This document shows positions 1 through 9,053 of a DNA stretch of 46,577 nt, in pieces. The stretch lies in contig NZ_LXYO01000009.1 of NCBI RefSeq assembly GCF_001650915.1, forward strand, positions 1 through 46,577. Reading direction: 5' to 3'. Origin of the DNA: Marinobacter sp. EhC06. Lineage in GTDB: Bacteria; Pseudomonadota; Gammaproteobacteria; Pseudomonadales; Oleiphilaceae. Numbering within the stretch: position 1 is the first letter of the stretch; the number at the start of each line of letters is the position of its first letter. A program made the position numbers and the translations under genes. The notes under the pieces were generated by a model, which worked only from the letters and a program-made list of their open reading frames with translations, was not told the DNA's origin and ran no database searches.

Positions 1-613
1 AGAACTCTAATTACGCATGCACCGATTTTAGGGGATGGTTACAAACCCATTGAATATTAGTTAATTAATGAAGCTTGGTGAATGACCGGGGTCTTAGGGT
101 CCCGGGCTTCATCTCTACCGATAACTTCCCTCTGAAAATAATGGGGTATACGGATTTAATGGTTGATGACCCACATTCTCCCTGCCAATTTGATTCTGCC
201 TGAGACCATGTGGTGCTCCCCAAATACCGTAGAAGCGATTTTTTCGTTCTCAGGCGGAGATCAACTGTGGAAATGCGCCTGTCGGCGTCGATAGTCAGAA
301 CGTCTATTCCGTATGAACGACACTTGTAAAATTTTGAAGTAATGATCTGGTGAGTGGCGCGGTCCTGTACGATCTCTGGCGGTCTTTTCAATTGTCGCAG
401 TTTCTACCAGGTGAGCCTTTGTGGCGAACTGTAGTCACCCCCATTTCCCAGATCTCGGAAATTCTTGATTTGCGTAGTGGTTGACATGTTAAAGAATTAC
501 CGGATTTCTAGCTTGAGAAAACGGGCTTTTAAGTACAAACGAAAATCACAGTTATCTGGACTTAATCGGTTTGGAAGTGCTCACTCCTGCTGCAGGATCT
601 CATTGAGATAGTG
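1..613. other. Gene-poor stretch at the window edge
   Basis: I see no convincing gene here. The only long open frame (minus strand, about 65-391) begins with TTG, has no Shine-Dalgarno sequence and resembles no family I recognise. The sequence is AT-rich next to the genes that follow. It is probably intergenic or decayed DNA. Confidence 0.4.
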
Positions 614-1528
614 CTATTTTTGAAATCGCATAGTTTTTAGATTGACCAGTGCTACTCCGATCGACACAACAACAAGCCCCAGGATTGCGCGTTTTTCAAG
701 CACTTCGTCGAACAAAAGATAGTCAAGGACAACGGTAAATGGTGGGGCCAAGTAGAAGAGGCTGGCTACTTTAGACGCTGCGCCACGACGGATCAGTGTA
801 AATAACAGGCCAACAGCGCCCAAGGAAAGTACTAGAGTTAGCCAAACTAGGGCGAAGGTAAACTCTCCAGTCCATGCAACGTGCATATCTTCCATGGTGA
901 TTGCCATGATCGTAAAAACTAACGACACAGCAAAATACTGAATGCAGCCCCCGCTTCGGAGGTCCATCGTTGCGCTATACCGCTTTTGATACAAAGTGCC
1001 CACGGTGATACCAAATAGTGCTACTACCGCCCCGCTAATAGCTATCGGGCTCACACCATCGACTCCAACCCGACTTGATACCACCAGTAAGACGCCGGCC
1101 AGACCGAGTAACAAGCCTGCCCACTCTCTGGCGAGTAGGCGCTCGTCGAGAAAAAATCCTGCGAGCACGGCAGTTAGTAGGGGCTGGATCGCAACGATAA
1201 TAGCTGCGACGCCGGCGGATAAGCCATGATCGATTGCCCAGAAGAGGCCGCCGAGAAAAGCACCATGCACCAGCAGCCCTACAATTACCGTGTGCAGAAT
1301 GCTAACTGGGCTGGTCGGCCAGGAAGCGCGGGTTGCGAGGGCAACTAACAATAGCACAACTGCCGCTGCCGCCATGCGCAGGGCGAGAAAGGTAAAAGGA
1401 TCAGCGTGCGGTAGCCCAAGGCGCGCCCCGATGAAGCCGGTGCTCCACAGTAAAATAAAAAGCCCCGGCATAGCAGCCGACCAAACGAGGGGGTGCGTGG
1501 AGGTGTTATCTATTGGCGGCTGTTGCAT
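614..1528 (-). CDS. DMT-superfamily (EamA) transporter
   Basis: An inner-membrane protein of about 304 residues made almost entirely of hydrophobic helices, with the two-fold EamA repeat (roughly residues 12-145 and 160-300) and about ten transmembrane segments. The first repeat contains ALRMAAAAVVLLLVAL and a conserved WAIDHGLSAGVAAII stretch typical of the drug/metabolite transporter superfamily; family members usually have 280-310 residues. They export small metabolites or amino acids; the substrate cannot be read from the sequence. I chose the ATG at 1528; an in-frame TTG at 1537 is an alternative, and neither has a strong ribosome site. It stands alone, downstream of and on the same strand as the chemoreceptor gene. 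Confidence 0.85.
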   Translation of the reverse strand: MQQPPIDNTSTHPLVWSAAMPGLFILLWSTGFIGARLGLPHADPFTFLALRMAAAAVVLLLVALATRASWPTSPVSILHTVIVGLLVHGAFLGGLFWAIDHGLSAGVAAIIVAIQPLLTAVLAGFFLDERLLAREWAGLLLGLAGVLLVVSSRVGVDGVSPIAISGAVVALFGITVGTLYQKRYSATMDLRSGGCIQYFAVSLVFTIMAITMEDMHVAWTGEFTFALVWLTLVLSLGAVGLLFTLIRRGAASKVASLFYLAPPFTVVLDYLLFDEVLEKRAILGLVVVSIGVALVNLKTMRFQK

Positions 1529-1616
1529 ATTGTTCAATTACTCATGAATTCCAGCAGACCTCTTTCTAAACTCAGGAAAAGGAATGTAATTTCATCGAGG
1601 CCAACGTAGGCGTTCT

Positions 1617-3527
1617 TTAGCAATCAGGACGGTTTTCATCAATCCGGAAGCGTCGTGTGCTTTCGGCAATCAAACCAGCTTGATGTGAGAGACGTTCGTT
1701 CAGCCGTCCAAGATCCTTCCCGATAGCCTGTGTCTCACTGCTCTGACCGCGAATAGTTTCCATTTTCTGCGCAATTTCCTCGCTGGTAGCAGATATCTCT
1801 TCCACGGCGACGACAACCTGATCCATCTCGGAATTTAGGTTTTCAATGGAATCGGTAATATTCCCCATGGTGGTGGCGATCAGACTCGCGCTTTTTTCAC
1901 CTTCCTGGGCAATACTCAGGCCATCGGTCGCCAGTGCGTCCATGCTGATCGTCTGAGAGTTCAGATCTTCGATAATGCTCGTAATATTTGTGGTTGCCGC
2001 AACGGTTTTCTGAGCGAGGGTTCGCACTTCGTCTGCCACAACTGAGAACCCGCGACCGGCATCCCCTGCGCGAGCAGCCTCGATGGCTGCGTTAAGTGCC
2101 AACAGATTGGTTTGCTCAGCCAAACCATTAATGACATCGATGATGCCCGTGACATTGGCGCTGGCTTTGGTTAGTTGCTTCACGTGTCCATGCGTACTCT
2201 GGATCAGCGTCGATAGACGACGCATCGATTCGACACTGGCATGTACAACTTGCGCACCGGTTTTAGCTGCATCGTTGGCAGATTGTGTCGAGACACCTAC
2301 CTGGTTGGTACGCTCGGCAACGTCGTTAAGGGTGACGGCGATCTGCTGGCTGCCAGCAGCGGCCTGAATAGTTTGCGATTCCACCGTTTCGCTATTTTTG
2401 ACCAGGCGTGACATGGTCTTATCGAGTTCGCCATGCACTTCGAGCAGGTTTTCAGTGCCTGCGATCGACTCATTCATGAGTTTGCCGATGTTATCGACCA
2501 TTTGGTTCGTGGCTCGTGCGAGCGTATTGAATTCGTCACGCGCATTAGTGCCCAGAGCCAGCTTCTGCGTCAGGTCGCCGTCCGAAACTTGGGAGAGCAA
2601 ATCAACCACTTCATAAAGTCGGTTGACCAACGCACGGGAAATCAGGAAGAGAGCCAGAATCAGTAGTGGGCCGCAGAAAGCGATAGCCCCTAAACTAACG
2701 AATTCGGCGGAAGTTCCAGCAGCTTCAGCGCGGGCAATAGATTGGGCAATAAGTCCGGATTGAAGAGAGTCTTGTTGAGCTGCGACCAAGTCTCGTATCG
2801 TATTACCGATCCTATCCCCATTGGTTTTTGTGGCGCCAGCAGATCTAAGAAGCGCATCTGCTCGGTCAAAAATTTGGCGATAATTGTGGGCGGTTTCGCC
2901 GATGACGTTATTTTGCCAACCATATTCTTCAACCAACTGTTCGAGTTCAGCGACGGCTTCGTTCGCTGAATCGGCAAAGTCCGAGTTTCGATAGTCGACG
3001 TAACCCTGTTTAGTTTGAGCGATGTCCTTAACGGCCTCGTCTGTCGCCGTCATGGAGAGGTTTTGCAGCTTTACTAGAACCTTCTCGACTTCGTGTCGAA
3101 TACCCTCGTTTTCAGATAACCCCAGAGTTTGGATCTGTTTCAGCCATTGCTTTCTGAGCTCAACGTAGCGTCGTATCTCTTCTTGAATCTGATCGGCGTA
3201 GTTTAGCGTTCCTGCATCGCCTACCTCCCTGCCTTGTTCTTTTATTTGGGTGGCTTCTGCTATCAGCTGATTCAGATCAGTCCTCGTGGCGTTTATATTT
3301 TCTGTTGTAAGTGAACTGATCTTTTTTTCTATGTCGTTCAGTTCGGTCACTAGATTGCCCACTTCATTTCCATAGCGCATGACTTTATAGATCGACTCAT
3401 AGGACTGCGAAACGCGTTCCAAACCCCAAAATACAGCGCCTCCAATGAATGCCAGGCCGATTGGGGTGAGTATCATCAAGGCCAGGAATTTCTGGCGCCA
3501 GGATAAACTGGGAGCTTTAACGGTCAT
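1617..3527 (-). CDS. Methyl-accepting chemotaxis protein
   Basis: A 636-residue transmembrane chemoreceptor. A first membrane helix lies near residues 15-36, followed by a helical periplasmic sensor of about 240 residues, a second membrane helix near 278-298, a HAMP linker, and the long cytoplasmic coiled coil. The kinase-control tip is present ([18 protein letters not shown], near residue 468), followed by [16 protein letters not shown], the most conserved part of the family. The all-helical sensor with no PAS or Cache motif suggests a four-helix-bundle or HBM-type ligand domain. No cheR, cheB or cheA gene is nearby, so it feeds the cell's main chemotaxis pathway. It lies next to the esterase gene and the carboxylate import operon, so its ligand could be a related acid; this is inference. 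Confidence 0.95.
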   Translation of the reverse strand: MTVKAPSLSWRQKFLALMILTPIGLAFIGGAVFWGLERVSQSYESIYKVMRYGNEVGNLVTELNDIEKKISSLTTENINATRTDLNQLIAEATQIKEQGREVGDAGTLNYADQIQEEIRRYVELRKQWLKQIQTLGLSENEGIRHEVEKVLVKLQNLSMTATDEAVKDIAQTKQGYVDYRNSDFADSANEAVAELEQLVEEYGWQNNVIGETAHNYRQIFDRADALLRSAGATKTNGDRIGNTIRDLVAAQQDSLQSGLIAQSIARAEAAGTSAEFVSLGAIAFCGPLLILALFLISRALVNRLYEVVDLLSQVSDGDLTQKLALGTNARDEFNTLARATNQMVDNIGKLMNESIAGTENLLEVHGELDKTMSRLVKNSETVESQTIQAAAGSQQIAVTLNDVAERTNQVGVSTQSANDAAKTGAQVVHASVESMRRLSTLIQSTHGHVKQLTKASANVTGIIDVINGLAEQTNLLALNAAIEAARAGDAGRGFSVVADEVRTLAQKTVAATTNITSIIEDLNSQTISMDALATDGLSIAQEGEKSASLIATTMGNITDSIENLNSEMDQVVVAVEEISATSEEIAQKMETIRGQSSETQAIGKDLGRLNERLSHQAGLIAESTRRFRIDENRPDC

Positions 3528-3683
3528 GTGAGTCTGTCCATTCCTGTTGTTCTTTTTCTCGATTAACTTGCTATTGTCTTTCTGTCGTTCGAGTACTGGG
3601 CTAACCGATCAACCGTATGGGAAAGCGGTCAAACTGATGTGCGTTTGTACGTTGCGAGTGAACTGCACTCATGCTGACTCTCA

Positions 3684-3724
3684 CAGTGCTGATGCTCGAA
3701 TCATTGAATAGAGCATCAGCACTG
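3684..3724. repeat. Perfect 14-bp inverted repeat between esterase and chemoreceptor genes
   Basis: CAGTGCTGATGCTC (3684-3697) and GAGCATCAGCACTG (3711-3724) are perfect reverse complements around a 13-nt loop. It lies just downstream of the esterase stop codon and about 160 bp upstream of the chemoreceptor start, in the minus-strand direction of travel. There is no T-run on either side, so it is not a classic intrinsic terminator; it may be an mRNA-end hairpin or an operator. Confidence 0.6.
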
Positions 3725-3787
3725 CGGGTAGTACAGAACTTCTATATACCTTGAGAGTCCATACAAATTCGCACTGTTATGGCACGA

Positions 3788-5386
3788 CTATTGAGGCAGG
3801 ACACATTCGAAGCTTGCCGCAGCAGTAGGATCGCCGCCTTCAATGTATCTTGGGTATTTCGGATACTGGCAAACGGGACGATTCAAAGCAGGCTCACCTT
3901 CTGATGGAAACCATTGGGTCGCTACAATCTGCTCGCTGCTTGGTGGCGTACCATTTTCCAGCCACTCGAACATTGGTCCGACCAGATCGACTTTGTCTGC
4001 ACCTTCCCCGCCAAAACAATGTGCAACGCCGGGCGTGGTGTAGTATTCCATAAACTCCTGAACAACCTCTTCACCGCCCATTTCTTCAACCACGTTCTGG
4101 TAATAGGCTGTGGCATTGTTTGCGGTAATCAGTGAGTCTGACAGACCTGTCCATAAGATGAGTTTGCCTCCCTGGTCTTTAAATTCTGTCAGATCTGGGT
4201 CAGTGGCATCGATCAAGTTCACCAGTTCGTCGATTCGATCTGTGAATTGCGCTGGGTCAAGTGCCAATGGGTCGATAGAAGGGTCGCGAGCAACCATGTA
4301 CTTGATGTAACCCTCCGTTAGTTGCCAGGCCGCTGAAGAACGGCGGGTGCCCGTTCCATCGTCGGCCCAGCCGAGGGGTCTGAACTCACTGCTAGGTAGA
4401 AAACCAGGCCATGTATAGCGACCATTGGCTATATTGGTGGGGGCGAAAAACGATCGTACGGACTCAATCTGGGGATCCGTCAGGCAACTGTTGTTTTCCA
4501 TTCCAGTGCATGCAAGTTCAGAGGGATCGAAGTCACACGACTCGGGATTTCCAAGTATTCCGTCCTCTAGTCCATCGTTTGCATCGCACTTTGCAATAAT
4601 TGCATTGCGAACCGTTTGGACTTTTGCGTCAGTCAGTCCTGCTCCTGGTTGGGCTAACTGATTAAGTACCTTGTGGTACCAGAGGAACTGCGCATTGAAG
4701 TCGTTGGCTGGAGCTCGGGAGATAATTCCATCAAATAGGTCGGGGTGTCGCTGTGCTTGAATTAAAGCTTGCCTTCCACCACCTGAACAGCCTTCGTAAA
4801 TGGTTTTCGTGCTTCCCCAAGACCCTCCATACTGTGTAGTCAGAATTTGGCTTGCGGGTGACATTACCCTTGGGACCGACTGGTACGCATAGTCCTTGAG
4901 CATTTGTTCATCCAGGGCCCATGACTGGTCAGGAAAATCTTCCACACTATGACCATGATTCGTGGCTATCGTCGCATATCCTCTTTTGACGAGATCTGGA
5001 GACAGTGCTAAAGCAGTCCCCACTTCGGTCTGGGACGTAGGATTAGTAATGTTGCCATCGAATCCACCTCCCCCTGCAAAAACGGTCCGGCCATTCCAAT
5101 CAGTTGGCATGCGTACTTCAAAATCTAGATCTTTATCCATTTCGCCGTAGACCAGACAGTGCTCGGAAGCCTCCTCAGTAGCTGGGACAAAAGTCGTGCT
5201 TGTTATCGTTGCTTCTCCGAACGCCTTACCCTGGAAGTCTGCGCACTTTGCTTGTGCATCGCTCAGCGATGATGTGTCGCTGCCATCGTCATCGTTACAA
5301 CCCGTGAGAACAGCGGTGAAAAGGGCCAGTCCGGCTACCAAAGCCAAACGAACTCCTGGGTAGTCATTTTGTATTCGCTTGCTCAT
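3788..5386 (-). CDS. Tannase/feruloyl esterase family lipoprotein
   Basis: A 532-residue secreted ester hydrolase. The N-terminus is a lipoprotein signal ending in LTGC (Cys30), so it is exported and lipid-anchored. The alpha/beta-hydrolase core carries the family's CS-D-HC signature: nucleophile Ser201 preceded by Cys200 in EGCSGGGRQ, Asp417 in WTGLSDS, and His456-Cys457 in GVAHCFGG. In tannases and feruloyl esterases the two cysteines form a disulfide that holds Ser and His together. The family cleaves esters of gallate or hydroxycinnamates and also terephthalate monoesters; which one cannot be told here. A GGGGA ribosome site lies upstream of the ATG. It is transcribed away from the TRAP/CoA-ligase operon, which could take up the acid it releases. 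Confidence 0.88.
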   Translation of the reverse strand: MSKRIQNDYPGVRLALVAGLALFTAVLTGCNDDDGSDTSSLSDAQAKCADFQGKAFGEATITSTTFVPATEEASEHCLVYGEMDKDLDFEVRMPTDWNGRTVFAGGGGFDGNITNPTSQTEVGTALALSPDLVKRGYATIATNHGHSVEDFPDQSWALDEQMLKDYAYQSVPRVMSPASQILTTQYGGSWGSTKTIYEGCSGGGRQALIQAQRHPDLFDGIISRAPANDFNAQFLWYHKVLNQLAQPGAGLTDAKVQTVRNAIIAKCDANDGLEDGILGNPESCDFDPSELACTGMENNSCLTDPQIESVRSFFAPTNIANGRYTWPGFLPSSEFRPLGWADDGTGTRRSSAAWQLTEGYIKYMVARDPSIDPLALDPAQFTDRIDELVNLIDATDPDLTEFKDQGGKLILWTGLSDSLITANNATAYYQNVVEEMGGEEVVQEFMEYYTTPGVAHCFGGEGADKVDLVGPMFEWLENGTPPSSEQIVATQWFPSEGEPALNRPVCQYPKYPRYIEGGDPTAAASFECVLPQ

Positions 5387-5899
5387 CTTTGATGATCCCC
5401 ATTTTTGTTGATTTTGTGCTGAGAAGACGATGAGGCAAGGCTCATCTTCCTCTTTGCCCGTTGAAGCCTAGCTTCTTTCTCACAAATGTGCAAAAAACGA
5501 ATTATTGAATATCGATATTGAATTGTGTTCAAGAGAAATTTACTAAGTGTTGTCACGCTACGGCGATGCTCTGACAAAATCGTACAAGCTTTACACGAGG
5601 GTTCCTTAAGGGGCAGTTTCGCTACCTTCTGTCCGAAATTCTCAAGAAAATAACTATTGCATACAGTTAGATAGAAATTTTAGTGATCGATCTCGGTAGC
5701 TTATCTCTGTAGTCCAAAAGATCAGGAAGCCGGAATTTCCGTGAGCGACCATTGTTTTATTCAATTAAAATTAATGAACACATAGAGAAAATTACTATTT
5801 CTAAAAATACACACTTTGTGCTTGTGTGTGCTATGGTTTGCGAAGAGTAAGGTCGGAGCAACGGCCCTGCTCAAAACAAAACAACAAGGGGTAAGCATC
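5387..5899. other. Divergent control region, esterase / TRAP operon
   Basis: An AT-rich region of about 510 bp between two divergent transcription units. It contains the palindrome AATATCGATATT (5508-5519) near the esterase gene and the spaced palindrome ACACAC-N9-GTGTGT near the TRAP gene. No real gene is seen: the open frames here lack family similarity and ribosome sites. It presumably holds the promoters of both units. Confidence 0.6.
5809..5829. promoter_or_regulatory. Candidate operator upstream of the TRAP/beta-oxidation operon
   Basis: ACACAC (5809-5814) and GTGTGT (5824-5829) form a perfect inverted repeat around 9 nt, about 70 bp upstream of the binding-protein start. The total length of 21 bp fits a TetR-type dimer, and a TetR regulator is encoded at the end of the same operon. 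The pairing of site and regulator is inference. Confidence 0.35.
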
Positions 5900-6925
5900 A
5901 TGGTTAGTAAATCGAAAGTATTGGGTGTTGGGCTGATTGCAGCGCTGGTCGGCACCATCAATAGCGCATTTGCTCAAGAGCGCCAGCTCACAATGGCCAC
6001 AATGGCGGTGCCGGGGACCACTGTGGAGACGGTTTCCCACGGCTTTGCCGAGAAGGCCAACGAAGCCTTACGAGGTAGTGGTATATCCATTGTCGTGAAC
6101 GATTCCCTCCTAAAGGGCGCCCAACTATCGCCCGCGGTCCGAGATGGTCGTGTGGATCTGGTATTGGGTGTTCACCCATACATCTCTGGTTCGGAGCCCC
6201 TTATGGGGTTGCAGAGTCTTCCAGGCCTGATTCAGACCCAGTCTGATTATCAGAATGTGATGGACGCTTTTTGGCGGGACGAGCTGGATCAGGTTTGGAG
6301 AGAGAACTGGAACGCCGTCCCCTTGGTGGAAGGTGCCTGGTCCACGCATGTGCTGTTTACAACCAAGCCCGTTACCAGTGCAGAAGATTTTCAAGGTATG
6401 AAGATCCGAGTTCATAACCCCGAAACCGCCCAATTTATTGCGAACCTTGGCGCTCGTCCAACGCCGCTGGACGCAAGTGAAATTGCCGTTGGTCTGGAGC
6501 GTAACCTGATCGATGGATTGTTCACGCCGGCTTGTTATGCCTACCACCAGGAGTTGTGGCGCAGCGTTTCTCATATCCAAGACTGGGGAATTGGTCCCAT
6601 TCAAGGGTGGGCAGTTCTGGTTAATCGGGATGTCTGGGACAGCCTTTCATCTGAAGACCAGAAAATTTTGAAGCGCATTGGCCAAGAGCTAGAAGAAACC
6701 ATGTGGAAGAATTTCGCGGAAGCTTCTGGAGAATGTATCGATGGCATGCGTAACAACGGCTTGACTGTGGTCAACATTGATCAAGAGCAGCGGGAACAGA
6801 TTTTCACTCCGGAAACCGTTAGCCCGGTCGTGGATAAGTGGGTTCAGCGGGCTTCGGAGAAGGGCTTTGATGGCCAGTCCATCATCGAACAGACTCGGAA
6901 CGCTACCGGAAATGAACTGCATTAA
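5900..6925 (+). CDS. TRAP transporter substrate-binding protein (DctP type)
   Basis: The 341-residue periplasmic binding component of a tripartite ATP-independent transporter. The signal peptide ends at AFA-Q (about residue 25). The DctP signature is clear: GMKIRV followed by LGARPTPLDASEIAVGLE and IDGLF; Arg170 in this block matches the arginine that clamps the substrate carboxylate in most family members. I start at ATG 5900, where an AAGGGGTAAG ribosome site sits just upstream and a signal peptide follows; the longer frame from 5816 would bury it. The fused permease gene follows after 34 bp, so the two make one sodium-driven importer. The downstream CoA ligase suggests an organic acid substrate. 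Confidence 0.93.
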   Translation: MVSKSKVLGVGLIAALVGTINSAFAQERQLTMATMAVPGTTVETVSHGFAEKANEALRGSGISIVVNDSLLKGAQLSPAVRDGRVDLVLGVHPYISGSEPLMGLQSLPGLIQTQSDYQNVMDAFWRDELDQVWRENWNAVPLVEGAWSTHVLFTTKPVTSAEDFQGMKIRVHNPETAQFIANLGARPTPLDASEIAVGLERNLIDGLFTPACYAYHQELWRSVSHIQDWGIGPIQGWAVLVNRDVWDSLSSEDQKILKRIGQELEETMWKNFAEASGECIDGMRNNGLTVVNIDQEQREQIFTPETVSPVVDKWVQRASEKGFDGQSIIEQTRNATGNELH

Positions 6926-6959
6926 TTTGCCGATAGGCTAAAGTTAGAGAGAAAGAGAA

Positions 6960-9032
6960 ATGTCGGAATACGTTGATTCTCGACAGGACTCAGCCATGGC
7001 TCCAGCGTTTCACCGGAGTCATGGTCGACAATCCTTCGTTATAGAAAAACTCATCGCTACTACAGGATCGCTGGGGGGTGCTTCCGTCGCCGGACTGCTC
7101 GGGATCATTATCTTTGAAGTCGTATCTCGATACCTCTTCAATTCTCCAACCTATTGGGTAACAGAGCTATCAACTTACCTGGTTATCGCTAGTGTATTTC
7201 TTACCTTAGGGTGGGCTTACAGGCGCAAAGAGCACATCAGAATTGAGTTTGTAGTAGACCTACTTCCAGATTCAGTCCGCCCTGGAGTGTCGAGCTTGGC
7301 TCAATGGTTGGGGGTAACATTTGTTGTTCTTTCAACATGGCAAATGTCCCTTTACCTGTTTTCGGAGTACGTCACCGATTCAAGAAGTTGGGGTTTGCTT
7401 TCGGTCCCTTTGTGGATGCCTCAGGTTCCGATAGTCGCTGGTTTAGCCGTTTTCCTGATGGCTATGCTGAAGCGGATGCACGATGAGGCTAGTGAATTAT
7501 CACCCTTGCGATTTCGTGCCTTCGCGCCATGGTTGGTCATAGCCGGGTGCGGGCTCGCCCTTGCTATAGGCAATTCCACGGTTGAAACCTTGGGCGTCCG
7601 CATTAACGTCGGGATGCCATTGATTGCCGTATTCTGCGTACTTGGAGCCGCACTGACCAATGGCTTCAAGACAGCCAGCATTCTGGCCTTGATATTGGCG
7701 GTTGGCGCCTTCGCATTTGTGGCTGCAGCTGAGAGTTCGACGCTGGTGGTTGGACTGGTTGTTCTCGGAACAGTATTGGTTTTGCTAAGCCTCGGTATGG
7801 AGGTGGCACTTGGCTTGGGATTGGCTGGTCTTCTGGGGCTCGCTTTTCTGCTACCACTGCCCCAATTGACGGCAGTTGCTGATCGATACTGGAATGGGAT
7901 CAACAGCTTCACCTACGCTGCCGTTCCTATGTTCATCCTGATGGGAAGCATCCTGATGCGTTCCGGCATCACGGGAAGTCTCTTCACTGCACTTGCTGCC
8001 TGGACTGGCAGGTTGCCTGGTGGTCTGGCCCACGCAACTATCGGGGCCGGAGGTATCTTCGCGGCATTCTCCGGTTCCAGTATCGCTACTGCCGCTACGA
8101 TTGGTAAGACGGCGGGTGAGGAAATGATGTCCCGCGGTTACAGCCCCAGAATTTCCATGGGCGCGATCGCGGGTGGTGGAACGCTAGGCATTCTTATTCC
8201 TCCGAGCATTCCCTTGATTATTTATGGAGCGATGGTCGGCGCACCGGTAACGCAGCTCTTTGCCGCAGGCATGATACCTGGCCTTATGGCGCTGTTGAGC
8301 ATGATGTTACTGGTATTTGCATGGGCGAAGTTTGTTCCAGGCTCCACCGGTGCCACTCGACGTTACAGTTGGCGTGAAAAAACAACTGCTCTGGTTTCGG
8401 TTCTACCGTTTATGGCTCTGATTATTGGCGTTTTCTCAGTGCTTTACCTTGGAATCGCAACGCCAACGGAAGCCGGGGCGGTAGGTGCCGCAATGTCGGC
8501 CCTGATCGCCGCACTGAAGGGCAGGCTCAACGTCAAAATGCTGGGAGAGGCCCTGTCAGAAACTGCGATTCTTACTAGCGCCGTGTTAGTGATTGTTGTG
8601 GGTGCGGGGATTCTTGGCTGGATCGTTGACTATGCCCGTATTCCACAAGCACTGGTTAGCTTCGTCGAGGCTCAGGATCTCACTCCATGGGTTCTCATGC
8701 TTTGCATCACGATTGTCTACATAGTTCTGGGCATGTTCATCGATCCAATTTCGATGATTCTGATGACGGTTAGCATGACCTTCCCGATTGTTGCCCTGGC
8801 GGGTTATGACGAGATCTGGTTCGGCATTGCCCTGATGATCGTGATTGAGATAGGGCTGATTACGCCACCGGTTGGCATCATTCTTTTCGTCCTGCGGGGC
8901 ATCAGTGCCGAAGTTTCGTTCCGGGATATCGTCATGGGTGCTCTCCCGTTCGTGGCGATTCTACTCCTTAACCTGCTGCTCATTGCCGTATTTCCCGAAA
9001 TCGTGCACTGGCTACCGGATCAAATTCAATAA
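6960..9032 (+). CDS. Fused TRAP permease (DctQ-DctM)
   Basis: A 690-residue inner-membrane protein joining the small and large TRAP permease subunits. Residues of about 35-190 form the four-helix DctQ part (FEVVSRYLFNSP, then WVTELSTYL and WAYRRKEHIRIE). From about residue 260 the sequence is DctM, with AVPMFILMGSILMRSG, FAAFSGSSIATAATIG and GGGTLGILIPPSIP, the conserved substrate and sodium-pathway loops. Separate subunits have about 170 and 430 residues; the fusion is a known variant. It works with the preceding binding protein to import a carboxylate. The acyl-CoA ligase gene begins 21 bp downstream, so import and activation are co-transcribed. Confidence 0.95.
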   Translation: MSEYVDSRQDSAMAPAFHRSHGRQSFVIEKLIATTGSLGGASVAGLLGIIIFEVVSRYLFNSPTYWVTELSTYLVIASVFLTLGWAYRRKEHIRIEFVVDLLPDSVRPGVSSLAQWLGVTFVVLSTWQMSLYLFSEYVTDSRSWGLLSVPLWMPQVPIVAGLAVFLMAMLKRMHDEASELSPLRFRAFAPWLVIAGCGLALAIGNSTVETLGVRINVGMPLIAVFCVLGAALTNGFKTASILALILAVGAFAFVAAAESSTLVVGLVVLGTVLVLLSLGMEVALGLGLAGLLGLAFLLPLPQLTAVADRYWNGINSFTYAAVPMFILMGSILMRSGITGSLFTALAAWTGRLPGGLAHATIGAGGIFAAFSGSSIATAATIGKTAGEEMMSRGYSPRISMGAIAGGGTLGILIPPSIPLIIYGAMVGAPVTQLFAAGMIPGLMALLSMMLLVFAWAKFVPGSTGATRRYSWREKTTALVSVLPFMALIIGVFSVLYLGIATPTEAGAVGAAMSALIAALKGRLNVKMLGEALSETAILTSAVLVIVVGAGILGWIVDYARIPQALVSFVEAQDLTPWVLMLCITIVYIVLGMFIDPISMILMTVSMTFPIVALAGYDEIWFGIALMIVIEIGLITPPVGIILFVLRGISAEVSFRDIVMGALPFVAILLLNLLLIAVFPEIVHWLPDQIQ

Positions 9033-9053
9033 GATCGTGACAGGAGAACAACA

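Noticed and set aside
65..391. Minus-strand open frame of 108 codons
   Set aside because: It starts with TTG, has no ribosome site, and its composition and motifs match no family.
5383..5577. Small minus-strand frame upstream of the esterase gene
   Set aside because: It overlaps the esterase start and control region, has no ribosome site and no family resemblance.
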